From the NCBI RefSeq assembly GCF_003688595.1, contig NZ_RCWT01000009.1:124001-188000 (forward strand): a stretch of 64,000 bases of DNA, written 5' to 3'. Numbering within the stretch: position 1 is the first letter of the stretch; each line of letters starts with the position of its first letter. The position numbers were made by a program, and so were the translations under genes. The notes under the pieces are model-generated. The model was not told the origin of the DNA and ran no database searches. It worked only from the letters and a program-made list of their open reading frames with translations. Positions 8,289 to 17,678 of the stretch are shown here, one piece after another. Source of the DNA: Sphingomonas sp. PP-F2F-G114-C0414 (GTDB lineage: Bacteria; Pseudomonadota; Alphaproteobacteria; Sphingomonadales; Sphingomonadaceae).

Positions 8289-9488
8289 ATGAGGCTTTCG
8301 GCCCTCTTCGCCGTGGTGCTCGGCACGGGGTTCGCGCTCACGGGCAGCACGGCGCAATCGCCGGCGCGCCCGGCCTTCGTCACCGAGCGCGCGGTGCTGG
8401 TCATGCGCCACGGCATCCGCGCGCCGCTGTCGGGTGAAGTGCCGGACGGGACGCGCACCGCGACGCCTTGGCCGAAATGGGGCGTCGCCGAAAGCCGGGT
8501 CACCCCGCACGGCGCGCGCGCGCTCGAGATCGTCGCAGGCGAGGACCGCAAATGGCTTGCCGCGAAGGGCCTGCTCGATCCGCAAGGCTGTCCGAAGGCG
8601 GGTGCGGTGCGGATCGCCAGCAACAGTTCGGAGCGGACGATCGACAGTGGCGAAGATTACGCGCGGGGCTTTGCGCCCGGTTGCCCGATCAGCGTCGAGC
8701 ATCGGCCGGTCGGGACGGTCGATCCGATGTTCGAGCCCTTGCGCGCGCATGCGACCGCGTTCGATGCGAAGGCGGCGATCGCCGATATCGACCGCTCTAC
8801 CGGCGGTATGACCACGTTGGTCCAGCGGCACGCGCGCGAGATCGCCGAGCTCGACCGCGTGCTGGGCTGTGGCAGCGGATGCGTACCGGGCGGGGCGCCG
8901 CGCGTGTCGGCCGAGGACGACGGACACGGCATCACGCTGGAGGGACCGATCCGCGGCACGTCCGGCGTCGCGCAGGTCCTGCTGCTGCAATATGTCGAGG
9001 GTCTGCCCGCGCGCGATGTCGGCTGGGGGCGGGTCGATGCCGCCGGGCTGAAGCGGCTGGGTGCGCTGCATGCCGCGTTGTTCGCGGTGTTCACGCGGTC
9101 ACCGTACATGGCGGCGTATCAGGCGGCGCTGCTCGGCCGGCGGGTGTTGCAGTCGCTTGAGGCCGGACCCAAGCTCGACGTGCTGATGGGGCACGACACC
9201 AACGTCACCGCGCTCGCGGCGGCGCTCGACGTCGATCTCGTCACGTCGGGCTATGCGACCAACGATGTTCCGCCGGGTGGTGCGCTGCTGTTCGAGCGGG
9301 TTCGCGAGACGCGGAGCGGGCGCGCGTTCGTCCGCGTGTCCTATCGCACGCAGTCGCCCGAGGCGCTGCGATCGGGCAGCCATGCGATGACCGTCGCCCC
9401 GCTTCGGGTCCCCGGATGCGGCGGCGAGCTTTGCCCGGTCGCCGTGTTCGAACGCGTGTTGTCGGCGCGCTTGGCTGCGGGCCGCTAG
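8289..9488 (+). CDS. Secreted histidine acid phosphatase (phytase/AppA-like)
   Basis: 399 residues with signal peptide MRLSALFAVVLGTGFALTGS. The active-site motif is VMRHGIRAP (RHGxRxP; nucleophile His 41) and the proton-donor motif is MGHDTN (His 302, Asp 303), both diagnostic of branch-2 histidine acid phosphatases. The HD-T-N form is shared with AppA-type phytases and glucose-1-phosphatases. The enzyme would remove phosphate from sugar or inositol phosphates in the periplasm. The ATG begins one base after the phospholipase stop, so it belongs to the same operon as the receptor. The combination suggests sequential attack: phospholipase C frees an inositol phosphate and this enzyme dephosphorylates it. 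The tail overlaps the convergent metallo-hydrolase by four bases. Confidence 0.88.
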   Translation: MRLSALFAVVLGTGFALTGSTAQSPARPAFVTERAVLVMRHGIRAPLSGEVPDGTRTATPWPKWGVAESRVTPHGARALEIVAGEDRKWLAAKGLLDPQGCPKAGAVRIASNSSERTIDSGEDYARGFAPGCPISVEHRPVGTVDPMFEPLRAHATAFDAKAAIADIDRSTGGMTTLVQRHAREIAELDRVLGCGSGCVPGGAPRVSAEDDGHGITLEGPIRGTSGVAQVLLLQYVEGLPARDVGWGRVDAAGLKRLGALHAALFAVFTRSPYMAAYQAALLGRRVLQSLEAGPKLDVLMGHDTNVTALAAALDVDLVTSGYATNDVPPGGALLFERVRETRSGRAFVRVSYRTQSPEALRSGSHAMTVAPLRVPGCGGELCPVAVFERVLSARLAAGR

Positions 9489-10462
9489 AAGTCGTACACG
9501 CCCCCCGGCACCGCGGCGACGAACCGGTCCGGGGAAATATCGGAGGCTGCCAGCGCCGCCGCGAGCGCACGCGGTGGCGCGTCGCGCGCCTCGTCGGTGA
9601 GCTGGAACGTGCCCCAGTGAATCCCCAATGCACGACGCGCGCCCACGTCGCGGAAGATGTCGACCGCTTCGGCCGGATCGACATGCTGGGCTGCCATGAA
9701 CCAGCGCGGCTCGTACGCGCCGATCGGGATCAGCGCGACGTCGGGCGATCCCAGCCGCGCGCGCACCTCGCGGAAGATCGCGCCATCGCCGTAGCCCGTA
9801 TCGCCGACGAACCAGATCGTGCCGGCGGGGGTGTCGAGATGATGACCCGCCCATAGCGCCATCCGCACGTCGTTCGGCCAGCGGTTCGCCCAGTGGCTCG
9901 CGGGCGTCAGCGTCGTCGCGATGTCGCTGCCGAGCGACAGCCGGTCCCACCAGTCGCCGACGGCACACTTGGCATCAGGGATCGCGGCGCGGACGATCGT
10001 GCCGTTGCCGAGCGGCATCGCCATCAGCGGCGCATGGACCGCCTGGATGCGCCGCAGCGTCGCGATATCGAGATGGTCGTAATGGCAGTGGCTGAGCAGC
10101 ACGACGTCGATCGGCGGCAGGTCGTCGAACGCGATCCCCGGCGCGGCGACTCGCTTGGGTCCGGCGAACGAGACCGGGCTGACCCGCTCCGACCAGACCG
10201 GATCGATCAGGATGTTGCGGCCGGCAACCTGGACCAGCAGCGAGGCGTGCCCGACCATCGTGATCCGCAGGCCATCGACCCGCGGCGATGGCTTGGCCGG
10301 GCTGACGGGTACCGAACTCGGCCACCGCGCCGCACCTCGCGCCAGCTTCCACCGAAGCACGTCGCCGAGACCGCGATCGGTCGGCGATTGCCCGGGATTG
10401 AAGAACCGTACGCCATCGAAATGGTCGCTCGGCGGGCCCTGATAATAGCGGTTGCGCGGCAT
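9485..10462 (-). CDS. MBL-fold metallo-hydrolase, NAPE-PLD/UlaG-like
   Basis: 325 residues, no signal peptide. The zinc motif is SHCHYDHLD (His 125, His 127, Asp 129, His 130), and later GDTGYGDG and IHWGTFQLTDE complete the metallo-beta-lactamase site. The spacing and the IHWGTF segment resemble N-acyl-phosphatidylethanolamine phospholipase D-like proteins found widely in bacteria. The start MPRNRYYQGPPSDHFDGVRF was chosen because this N-terminal block (NPxQ-like FNPGQ) is typical of the family; a longer in-frame version lacks similarity. It converges on the phosphatase gene with a four-base overlap, so it is not in that operon. Substrate is unknown; a phospholipid is possible. Confidence 0.8.
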   Translation of the reverse strand: MPRNRYYQGPPSDHFDGVRFFNPGQSPTDRGLGDVLRWKLARGAARWPSSVPVSPAKPSPRVDGLRITMVGHASLLVQVAGRNILIDPVWSERVSPVSFAGPKRVAAPGIAFDDLPPIDVVLLSHCHYDHLDIATLRRIQAVHAPLMAMPLGNGTIVRAAIPDAKCAVGDWWDRLSLGSDIATTLTPASHWANRWPNDVRMALWAGHHLDTPAGTIWFVGDTGYGDGAIFREVRARLGSPDVALIPIGAYEPRWFMAAQHVDPAEAVDIFRDVGARRALGIHWGTFQLTDEARDAPPRALAAALAASDISPDRFVAAVPGGVYDF

Positions 10463-10731
10463 GATCGCGTGGTAGCGACAATCGGGCGTGAACGCGATGC
10501 GGTACCCGCACGCCGGACCTGTTTCGCGCCTCCGTCGCCGCACGGAAACAGGGTTCGGACCGCGTTACCCATGTGCAACGTAACCGAGGTTATTCGCAGC
10601 AAACGTGCTTCGAATTGTAATATTGTCTTGCTTGATTGCGCGGATGCGGCATTCTTGGGTCATAATAAGACACCTGGGGAGGTGGCGTAAGGTTTCACAC
10701 GGGGGGATTTAAGCGAACATCGAAGAGCTTT
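10463..10731 (+). promoter_or_regulatory. Divergent intergenic region before TonB receptor, with a strong RBS facing a GTA codon
   Basis: 269 bp between the metallo-hydrolase start and the receptor. The last part (about 10590-10670) is AT-richer than its surroundings and probably holds the receptor promoter. A very good ribosome binding site, GGGGAGG at 10676-10682, is followed four bases later by GTA AGG TTT in the receptor frame. The frame is open from 10669. No ATG or GTG exists in frame before the coding signal peptide; see the receptor entry. Confidence 0.5.
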
Positions 10732-13611
10732 TTGCGTGTCGGCACCGGCGGATTTGCGTTGGCGGCGATGCTGGTCGGAGCCTCGGCTCATGCGCAGGCC
10801 GTAACGACGGTTCCTGCCGAGCAGGCGGCAACTGGAACGGCCGAGGCGCCCGGCGAGGACATCGTCGTCACCGGGTCGCGTATCCGCCGCAGCCCGCTAG
10901 ATCAGCCTTCACCGGTCGTTACCGTGGATGCGGAATCGATCCAGCGGACCGGGCTGTCGTCGGTCGCCGACGTGCTCCAGCGACTGCCCAGCGCGGCCGG
11001 CGGTCTCAATTCGAAGGTCAACAATTCGGGTAACATCGGCAATCCGCCCGACGGTGGCGGCGTTGGTGCAGGCTCGGCCGAGATCGACCTGCGCTATCTG
11101 ACCGCCAAGCGAACGCTGGTGCTGGTCGACGGGCTTCGCTTCGTCAACGGCGCGTCGGCGAGCGGCATCCCCTCGACCGTCGATCTCAACACGATCCAAG
11201 TCGGGTCGATCGAGCGCATCGAAGTGCTGCAATCTGGCCAGTCGCCGCTGTACGGCTCGGACGCGCTCGCCGGCGTCGTCAACATCATCACCAAGTCGCA
11301 GCAGAAGGGGCTGAAGGCATCCGCGCAGTTCGGCACGTTCCGCCAGGGCGACGGCCATACGCAGGACTATAACGTCAGCTACGGTATCCAGGCACCGCGC
11401 ACGAGCGTGGTATTTGGCGGCAGTTACGTGAAGCAGGAAGCGGTCAGCACGCGCGATCGCAAGATCTCGCAGTTCCCCAATCCCGGCCAGCGCGCCTGCG
11501 AGGAGCCGATCGGCGGGTGTTCGGGCGCGACCCCCAACGGATTCTTCCAGGTCGGCGGCCGGAACCTGACACTGAAGTCCGCCCCTATCCTCGGACGGCC
11601 TCGCTACGACGCCGCCAACCCGACCGGCCCGAACAGCGATTTCAAGGAGTTCACCGCCGCGGACCGCTTCAACTTCTCGCCCTACAACTATTTCCTGACC
11701 CCGTCCGAGCGCTACGGCTTCTTCGTCAGCGCCAAGCAGGAGCTCACCGATACCGTGAACCTGCGCGTGAAGATGAACTACACGCGCCGCAATTCACAGA
11801 ACCAGGCGGCGTTCCTGCCGCTCGTGATCGGGCCGGATGCGGGCAACGGCAATCTACTCGACACGATCTCGGTGGACGCCACCAATCCGTACAACCCGTT
11901 CGGCTACACGCTGTCGGCGGGGGGCGCAGGTAACGGTCCGGCAAACTATTCGACGGTCCGCCGTCGTCTGGTGGAAGCCGGCCAGCGCACCTATTCGCAG
12001 ACCGTCGATACGATGTCGGCGACCGCCACCTTGGATGGCTCTTTCCATCTCGGCGAGCGCAAATTCTATTGGGACGTCAACGCGGTCTTCGGCTTCAACG
12101 ACGCCAAGCAGCTGTTCACCGGCAACATCAACGCCGCCAATCTCGCCCAGGCGCTCGGTCCGGTCGCGAATTGCACCGGGGCGTACGTACCATTCAACAT
12201 CTTTGGCGGCGCAGGTTCGGTCACGCCCGCCATGCTCGGCTATATCGCGTTCGACGAGCGCGCGCGCAGCGCGCAGAGTCTCGAGGACTATACCGCCAAC
12301 ATCTCGGGCGAACTGTTCGACCTGCCCGCCGGCGCCGTCGGCCTCGCCGCGGGCTATGAGCACCGCGTTCAGTATGGCAGCTTCACGCCCGATCCCCTGA
12401 TTACCGCCGGGCTTGGCGCCGACATCCCCGCGCAACCGGCGCGCGGGCATTTCGATTCGGACGAGGTCTATGCCGAGTTGCGCGTGCCCTTGATCCACAA
12501 CACGCCGCTCATCCAGTCGCTCGAGATCGGCGGTGCGGTGCGGCATTCGAACTATTCGATCAGCGGCAGCAATACGACCTACACCGGCAGCGGCCTGTGG
12601 AAGCCGTTCAGCGACCTGCTGTTGCGCGCGTCCTATGCGCAAGGCTTCCGCGCGCCGAGCATCGGCGAATTGTTCGGCGCGGAATCGCGGTCGGACGCGT
12701 CGATCGACGATCCCTGCACCAACGTCGCCGGATCGCCCTATCAGTCGTCGGCGACCGTTCGCACCAACTGCATCGCCAACGGCGTCCCTGCGAGTGGCAG
12801 CTATCAGGAGCCCAATGGCGGTCAGCTCAGCGTCCTGACCGGCGGCAACAAGGCATTGAAACCCGAGACGTCGCGGACCTGGCTGTTCGGTGCGGTCTAT
12901 GCGCCGAGCTGGGCACGGACCAGCGGGATCGCCAGCCAGCTGAGCATCGAGGGCAATTACTACGACATCAAGGTCGACGATGCGATCGCGGCGACCGATG
13001 CCACGCTGACGCTCAGCCGTTGCGCGCAGGCCGCGGACGCACTCAGCTGCGCGGCGATCTCCCGGACGCCGAACGGCCTGATCTCGCGGATCAACGCGCA
13101 GTTGCAGAACATCGGCGGCATCCGCACCCGCGGCGTCGACGTGACCGCGGTCTACCGCTCGCCGCAGACCTCGGCCGGGACGTTCGGGCTGTCGCTCAAC
13201 GGCAACATCCTGCTGAAATACGCCGAGAGCTTCCCGGCAACGGTCGGCTTCACCACCACCAACTACCAGGGTACGACGCGTGGGTCGCCCGAGCAGTCCT
13301 ATCCGAAGTTCAAGGGCAATGCGGTCGTCGACTGGGACCTTGGCCTGGCCCGCGCCTCGTTCACCGGCCGCTACATCAAGAGCGTGAAGGAAGCGGACGG
13401 CAAGACGCTCGACAACACCTTCTATGGCGACGTCCAGCTGACGCTGACGCCCGACTGGCTCGAACGCCGGCTGGGGCTGACGATCGGCGTGAACAACGTC
13501 TTCAACCAGGATCCACCCGCCTGCTTCAGCTGCACGGGGCCGAACTACGATCCGACCACGTATGATGTGCCGGGGCAGTTCGGCTATGTCCGACTGTCCT
13601 GGGGGCTCTGA
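10732..13611 (+). CDS. TonB-dependent receptor with non-standard start
   Basis: 959 residues counted from a TTG at 10732. The signal peptide core [17 protein letters not shown], the TonB box [12 protein letters not shown], the plug ([40 protein letters not shown]) and a C-terminal barrel ending GYVRLSWGL are all present. This plug type (long N-terminal plug with DGxR and YGSDA) is common among sphingomonad receptors. The start is odd: the best ribosome site faces a GTA codon at 10687, which would give a natural basic n-region (VRFHTGGFKRTSKSF), while the first allowed codon in frame is the TTG at 10732, preceded by a weak GAAGAG. Start-codon mutation or rescue by TTG are both possible. It stands alone, so its substrate cannot be inferred. 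A strong hairpin follows. Confidence 0.85.
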   Translation: MRVGTGGFALAAMLVGASAHAQAVTTVPAEQAATGTAEAPGEDIVVTGSRIRRSPLDQPSPVVTVDAESIQRTGLSSVADVLQRLPSAAGGLNSKVNNSGNIGNPPDGGGVGAGSAEIDLRYLTAKRTLVLVDGLRFVNGASASGIPSTVDLNTIQVGSIERIEVLQSGQSPLYGSDALAGVVNIITKSQQKGLKASAQFGTFRQGDGHTQDYNVSYGIQAPRTSVVFGGSYVKQEAVSTRDRKISQFPNPGQRACEEPIGGCSGATPNGFFQVGGRNLTLKSAPILGRPRYDAANPTGPNSDFKEFTAADRFNFSPYNYFLTPSERYGFFVSAKQELTDTVNLRVKMNYTRRNSQNQAAFLPLVIGPDAGNGNLLDTISVDATNPYNPFGYTLSAGGAGNGPANYSTVRRRLVEAGQRTYSQTVDTMSATATLDGSFHLGERKFYWDVNAVFGFNDAKQLFTGNINAANLAQALGPVANCTGAYVPFNIFGGAGSVTPAMLGYIAFDERARSAQSLEDYTANISGELFDLPAGAVGLAAGYEHRVQYGSFTPDPLITAGLGADIPAQPARGHFDSDEVYAELRVPLIHNTPLIQSLEIGGAVRHSNYSISGSNTTYTGSGLWKPFSDLLLRASYAQGFRAPSIGELFGAESRSDASIDDPCTNVAGSPYQSSATVRTNCIANGVPASGSYQEPNGGQLSVLTGGNKALKPETSRTWLFGAVYAPSWARTSGIASQLSIEGNYYDIKVDDAIAATDATLTLSRCAQAADALSCAAISRTPNGLISRINAQLQNIGGIRTRGVDVTAVYRSPQTSAGTFGLSLNGNILLKYAESFPATVGFTTTNYQGTTRGSPEQSYPKFKGNAVVDWDLGLARASFTGRYIKSVKEADGKTLDNTFYGDVQLTLTPDWLERRLGLTIGVNNVFNQDPPACFSCTGPNYDPTTYDVPGQFGYVRLSWGL

Positions 13612-13638
13612 CCGACCCACATAGGGATGCGGGCAAGG

Positions 13639-13668
13639 GGGCGGGCGTGGAGCGATCCACGCTCGCCC
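13639..13668 (+). terminator. GC-rich hairpin after TonB receptor
   Basis: A 13-bp stem (13639-13651 pairing with 13656-13668, one G-T pair) closes a GCGA tetraloop 28 bases after the receptor stop. It is followed by CTTAACGTTT, only a weak T tract. It is well placed as an intrinsic terminator for the receptor. Confidence 0.7.
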
Positions 13669-13799
13669 CTTAACGTTTGGCCCATCGTCTTCGCTACACG
13701 AAGCAGGGCGCGCGCTGCCGGGTGCCGCACACTGCGCATGGTAATCCGCGCCGTCGCCCCCATCTGGCGCACTCGATAGAATGAGCGATGGAGAACGAC

Positions 13800-14477
13800 A
13801 TGAACATCCTGATGGTGCTGACCTCGCACGACCGCCTCGGCGATACCGGCGAGAAGACCGGATTCTGGCTCGAGGAGTTCGCCGCGCCGTATTACGTGCT
13901 GAAGGAAGCGGGCGCGGCGATCACGCTGGCGTCGCCGAAGGGCGGCCAGCCGCCGCTCGATCCCAAGAGCAACGACGAAAGCGCGAAGACCGCCGAAACG
14001 CGCCGGTTCGAAGCGGACGACGAGGCCAAGGCGCTGCTCGCGACGACTCACCGCCTCGACACGGTATCGATCGCGGATTTCGATGCGGTCTTCTATCCGG
14101 GTGGTCACGGCCCGTTGTGGGATCTGGCGGAGGACGCGACGTCGCGTGCGCTGATCGAAGGCGCGATCGCGGCCAACAAGCCGGTCGCTGCGGTCTGCCA
14201 TGCGCCGGGCGTCTTCCGTCACGTCAAGAATGCGGACGGCAGCCCGCTCGTGGCGGGTAAGACAGTCACCGGGTTCACCAACACCGAAGAGGCTGCGGTC
14301 GGGCTGACCGACGTCGTTCCGTTCCTGGTCGAGGATATGCTCAAGGAACAGGGCGGCATCTATTCGAAGACCGGAGACTGGGGCGTCTATGTCCTGCGCG
14401 ACGGCTTGCTGATCACCGGGCAGAACCCGGCGTCGTCGGCGGCTGCGGCGCAGGAGCTGGTGAAGGCATTGGGGTAA
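13800..14477 (+). CDS. DJ-1/PfpI family protein (type 1 glutamine amidotransferase fold)
   Basis: 225 residues, cytoplasmic. The elbow motif AVCHAPGVF carries the likely nucleophile Cys 133, with FYPGGHGPLWDL supplying the conserved acidic/glycine-rich loop; this is the Hsp31/YajL/PfpI branch. Such proteins act as glyoxalase III, chaperone or protease-like stress proteins. The start is set at MNILMVLTSHDRLGDTG because GGAG lies seven bases upstream and family members begin there; a start 12 bases earlier (MEND) is also possible. It stands alone between the receptor terminator and a palindromic repeat. Confidence 0.85.
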   Translation: MNILMVLTSHDRLGDTGEKTGFWLEEFAAPYYVLKEAGAAITLASPKGGQPPLDPKSNDESAKTAETRRFEADDEAKALLATTHRLDTVSIADFDAVFYPGGHGPLWDLAEDATSRALIEGAIAANKPVAAVCHAPGVFRHVKNADGSPLVAGKTVTGFTNTEEAAVGLTDVVPFLVEDMLKEQGGIYSKTGDWGVYVLRDGLLITGQNPASSAAAAQELVKALG

Positions 14478-14585
14478 GTATCGGGCGGTCTTCGGATCGC
14501 TCGTGATAATTTGAGTACTACCCCCGTAATGATCGCTGTTCTGCGCTCAGGTGGGGACATTCTCGGAGGCCTGCGATCATCGCGT

Positions 14586-14696
14586 CTCCCCTCCCTGAAA
14601 GGGAGGGGCTGGGGGTGAGTAGGCCTGCTCGTGCCGCCAGCGTTCGGTGATACGGAACCCGACCCACCCCCGACCCCTCCCTTCCAGGGAGGGGGG
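14586..14696. repeat. Palindromic element, family C (CCTCCCTGGAAGGGAGGGG type)
   Basis: Two inverted arms, 14586-about 14619 and about 14663-14696. Each arm is itself a small hairpin of the form CCCTCCCTGAAAGGGAGGGG followed by a G-rich tail. The arms match at nearly every position. It fills the 263-bp gap between the DJ-1 gene and the ClC gene. The same family recurs at 24216-24404 and as a half element at 36645-36664. Confidence 0.75.
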
Positions 14697-14767
14697 AAGT
14701 ACGGAGGCAGCGCGTTGAACGTCGGTTTGCCATAGCCATTATGGCCTCCGCACTGTGCGGGAGATTG

Positions 14768-16603
14768 ATGGGGGGCGTGGGCAACGCCCGGATCGCAGGA
14801 ATCCGGTATTCGCCTGCCGCGCAACCGATTAAGGCCCTCACGGTACCGCCGTTCGAGGATCGACCTCTGCACGCCACCGTCCTTCTGAAATGGGTTCGCC
14901 GACGGGTCCGCGCGAGCGAAGTGGCGTTCGTCGTGCTCGCGGCGGTGGTCGGCGCCGGGGCCGGGCTGTTCAGCGTCCTCCAGGGGGCGATCGCGCGGAC
15001 GATGCAACGCCTCCTGTTCGACTTGCCGCTCGGCGCACGTCTCAGCGCGGTACCGGCGTTGCCGCTGACGGTCCTCCTCGTGCTGCCGATCGGCGGCGCG
15101 GTCCTCGCCGCATTCTCCTGGGCGACGCGCGCGCGAACGCGGCGGATGGTCGACGCGGTCGAGGCGAATGCGCTCCACGGCGGCCGCATGTCGGTGCGCG
15201 ACAGCCTGATCATCTCCGGACAGACGATCCTGTCGAACGGCTTCGGCGCCTCGGTCGGGCTCGAGGCCGCGTATGCGCAGCTTGGCGGCGCGGTGGCGTC
15301 CGTGGTCGGCAACGCCTTCACGCTGCGGCGCGCTGATCTGCGCAACCTAGTCGGGGCGGGCACCGGCGCGGCGATCGCGGCGGCGTTCGGTGCGCCGCTC
15401 GCCGGCGCCTTCTACGCGTTCGAGATCGTCATCGGCGCGTATACGCCGACCGCGCTCGCACCGGTCATCGCCGCCGCACTGGCCGGCACGCTGGTCGCGC
15501 AACAACTCGGCATCCATCCCTATGTGATCGATGCGGCCTCGACGATGGCGACCGAATCGCATCACTATCTGATCTATGCGGCGCTCGGCGCGGTCTGTGC
15601 CGGGATCGGCATCGCGCTGATGCGCGCGGTCGGCTTCGTCGAGGCGGGAACGCGGCGGCTGCGCCTGCCCGACTGGGCGCGACCGGCGATCGGCGGGATG
15701 TTGTTGATCCCGATCGCGCTGATGTCGCCGCAGGTGCTGTCGGCCGGGCATGGCGCGCTTCACGCCGACCTCGCGGTCGGCGCGCCGTTGCTGTTCATCC
15801 TGACGATCTTCCTCGCCAAATGCGCGGCGTCGATCGTCTCGCTCGGCTTCGGCTTTCGCGGCGGGCTGTTCTTCGCGTCGTTGTTCCTGGGTACGCTGGT
15901 CGGGCATCTCTTCGCCGGCAGCATGGCCGCGGTCGTCGGGCATGACGTGATCGATCCGCGCAACGCCGCACTCGTCGGGATGGCGGCGCTCGCGGTCGCG
16001 GTGGTCGGTGGCCCGATGACGATGGTGATGCTCGTGCTGGAGGCGACGCACGACTTCGCGGCGACCGGGGCGGTGCTGGCGGCCGTGCTGGTCTCGTCGA
16101 CGATCGTGCGCGAGGCGTTCGGCTACAGCTTCTCGACGTGGCGGCTCCACCTGCGCGGGGAGACGATCAAGAGTGCGCGCGACGTAGGCTGGGTCAAGAC
16201 GCTAACCGCGGGGCGGATGATGCGCCGCGAGACCAAGGTGATGCGCGCCGACCTGACGATGGCGGAGTTCCGCCGGCAGGTCCCGCTTGGCGCGACCAGC
16301 CGCGCGGTGCTGGTCGACGATGCCGCGCGCTATGCCGGGATCGTCCAGACCCCCACCGCCTACGCCGAGGGCCATGATCCACAGGCACCTGTCGGCGGGC
16401 TGGCGATCAACAAAGAGGCCGCGCTCGCGCCGGCGATGGACATCACCGAAGTCATGGCGCGGTTCGACGCGTCGGGCGCGGACGAACTGGCGGTGCTCGA
16501 CGACGATCGACGCGTGCTCGGGCTGTTGTCCGAATCGTTCGTCCGCCGACGCTATGCCGAGGAACTGGAAAAGGCGCAGCGCGCACTGTTCGGCGAGCGA
16601 TGA
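14768..16603 (+). CDS. ClC-type chloride channel/transporter with C-terminal CBS-like region
   Basis: About 611 residues with 10-12 hydrophobic segments, then a soluble tail of about 150 residues that resembles a degenerate CBS pair (ADELAVLDDDRRVLGLLSE). Family motifs are present in altered form: GFGASVGLEAAYAQ corresponds to the gating-glutamate GREGP region and GFGFRGGLFFASLFLG to the GxFxP region. ClC proteins exchange or conduct chloride across the inner membrane. The start is uncertain: ATG 14768 has GGGAG just upstream, ATG 14741 adds nine residues, and homology-based starts may lie further downstream because residues 1-30 look unlike the family. The gene follows a palindromic repeat that may have altered the 5' end. 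Confidence 0.85.
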   Translation: MGGVGNARIAGIRYSPAAQPIKALTVPPFEDRPLHATVLLKWVRRRVRASEVAFVVLAAVVGAGAGLFSVLQGAIARTMQRLLFDLPLGARLSAVPALPLTVLLVLPIGGAVLAAFSWATRARTRRMVDAVEANALHGGRMSVRDSLIISGQTILSNGFGASVGLEAAYAQLGGAVASVVGNAFTLRRADLRNLVGAGTGAAIAAAFGAPLAGAFYAFEIVIGAYTPTALAPVIAAALAGTLVAQQLGIHPYVIDAASTMATESHHYLIYAALGAVCAGIGIALMRAVGFVEAGTRRLRLPDWARPAIGGMLLIPIALMSPQVLSAGHGALHADLAVGAPLLFILTIFLAKCAASIVSLGFGFRGGLFFASLFLGTLVGHLFAGSMAAVVGHDVIDPRNAALVGMAALAVAVVGGPMTMVMLVLEATHDFAATGAVLAAVLVSSTIVREAFGYSFSTWRLHLRGETIKSARDVGWVKTLTAGRMMRRETKVMRADLTMAEFRRQVPLGATSRAVLVDDAARYAGIVQTPTAYAEGHDPQAPVGGLAINKEAALAPAMDITEVMARFDASGADELAVLDDDRRVLGLLSESFVRRRYAEELEKAQRALFGER

Positions 16604-16707
16604 CCGGGCAATCGTCCTGATCGGCGAGAACCATCTGGACTAGCGGCGGCGGCGGTACGATCGTGCGCACCGGTTCGGCGATGGCGTCGGCCGCTGGGAG
16701 ACGGACA

Positions 16708-17445
16708 ATGAAGGTCATGTTGATGGGCGCGGTCGTGGCGATCGGCGCCGCTGCCGTACCGGTGGCGGCGCAAAAGGCGAACGCGGTCATAACCAAGGCG
16801 CTGGCGGACCCCGCACGCGCCGACCAGCAGGGCGACGACGCGCGCCGCAAGGCCGCCGAGGTGCTGGCGTTCTCGGGCGTGAAGCCGGGCGACGTGGTGG
16901 TCGATTACCTGCCGGGCGCAGGCTATTGGACGCGGATCTTCACAGGCGTCGTGGGGCCGAAGGGCCATGTCTACGCGGTATGGCCGGCGGCAGGCGCAAA
17001 ATATGCCGAGAAGTCGCTGCCGGCCTTGCAGGCACGCGCGCTCGGCAACGTGACCGCCGAGGTCCAGGCGACCAACCTGCCGACCTCGCCCAAGCCCGTC
17101 GACCTGTTCTGGACGGTGCAGAATTATCACGACATCCCGAACGACGGCGCGGGCGAGCCGGCGTTGCGCGCGTTCGATACCGCGGTGTTCCGCATGCTGA
17201 AGCGCGGCGGCACCTATGTGGTGATCGACCACGCCGACGCGCCGGGCACCGGCATGACCGGCACCAGCACACGGCACCGGATCGATCCGGCCGCGGTCAA
17301 GACGCAGGTCGAGGCGGCAGGGTTCAGGTTCGTCGGCCAGTCGCCGGTGCTGCGCAACCCGGCGGACGATCACAGCAAGGCGGTGTTCGACCCTGCCATT
17401 CGCGGCAAGACCGACCAGTTCGTCTACAAGTTCAGGAAGCCGTAA
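16708..17445 (+). CDS. Exported class I SAM-dependent methyltransferase-like protein
   Basis: 245 residues. It begins MKVMLMGAVVAIGAAAVPVAAQ, a good signal peptide, with GGGAG seven bases before the ATG. The rest shows a methyltransferase fold: VVDYLPGAGYWTRIF is the SAM-binding glycine loop, followed by HVYAVWP and a later MLKRGGTYVVIDH strand. This matches a group of predicted methyltransferases that carry export signals; SAM is not expected in the periplasm, so the function is puzzling. It sits alone, 104 bases after the ClC gene and before a convergent tRNA. Confidence 0.8.
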   Translation: MKVMLMGAVVAIGAAAVPVAAQKANAVITKALADPARADQQGDDARRKAAEVLAFSGVKPGDVVVDYLPGAGYWTRIFTGVVGPKGHVYAVWPAAGAKYAEKSLPALQARALGNVTAEVQATNLPTSPKPVDLFWTVQNYHDIPNDGAGEPALRAFDTAVFRMLKRGGTYVVIDHADAPGTGMTGTSTRHRIDPAAVKTQVEAAGFRFVGQSPVLRNPADDHSKAVFDPAIRGKTDQFVYKFRKP

Positions 17446-17471
17446 GCGGCGCTGCGATGGGGGTGGTCCGC

Positions 17472-17504
17472 GCTGGTCGACGTCGTTGCGATACGTCGAC
17501 CAGC
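17472..17504. terminator. Perfect 12-bp hairpin between convergent methyltransferase gene and tRNA-Thr
   Basis: GCTGGTCGACGT (17472-17483) pairs perfectly with ACGTCGACCAGC (17493-17504) around a nine-base loop. The position between two convergent transcription units suggests a bidirectional terminator. There is no T run on either side, so factor-dependent or RNA-processing roles are also possible. Confidence 0.55.
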
Positions 17505-17514
17505 CGGGGAATAC

Positions 17515-17589
<75 letters not shown>

Positions 17590-17678
17590 ACTCGTCGGCA
17601 TCGCTGCCGGCGGAGTGGGGCTAAGAGACGAGGGCGGCGCGATTGTCAAGGCATCGCGACCCGATATAGGGCGTATTT

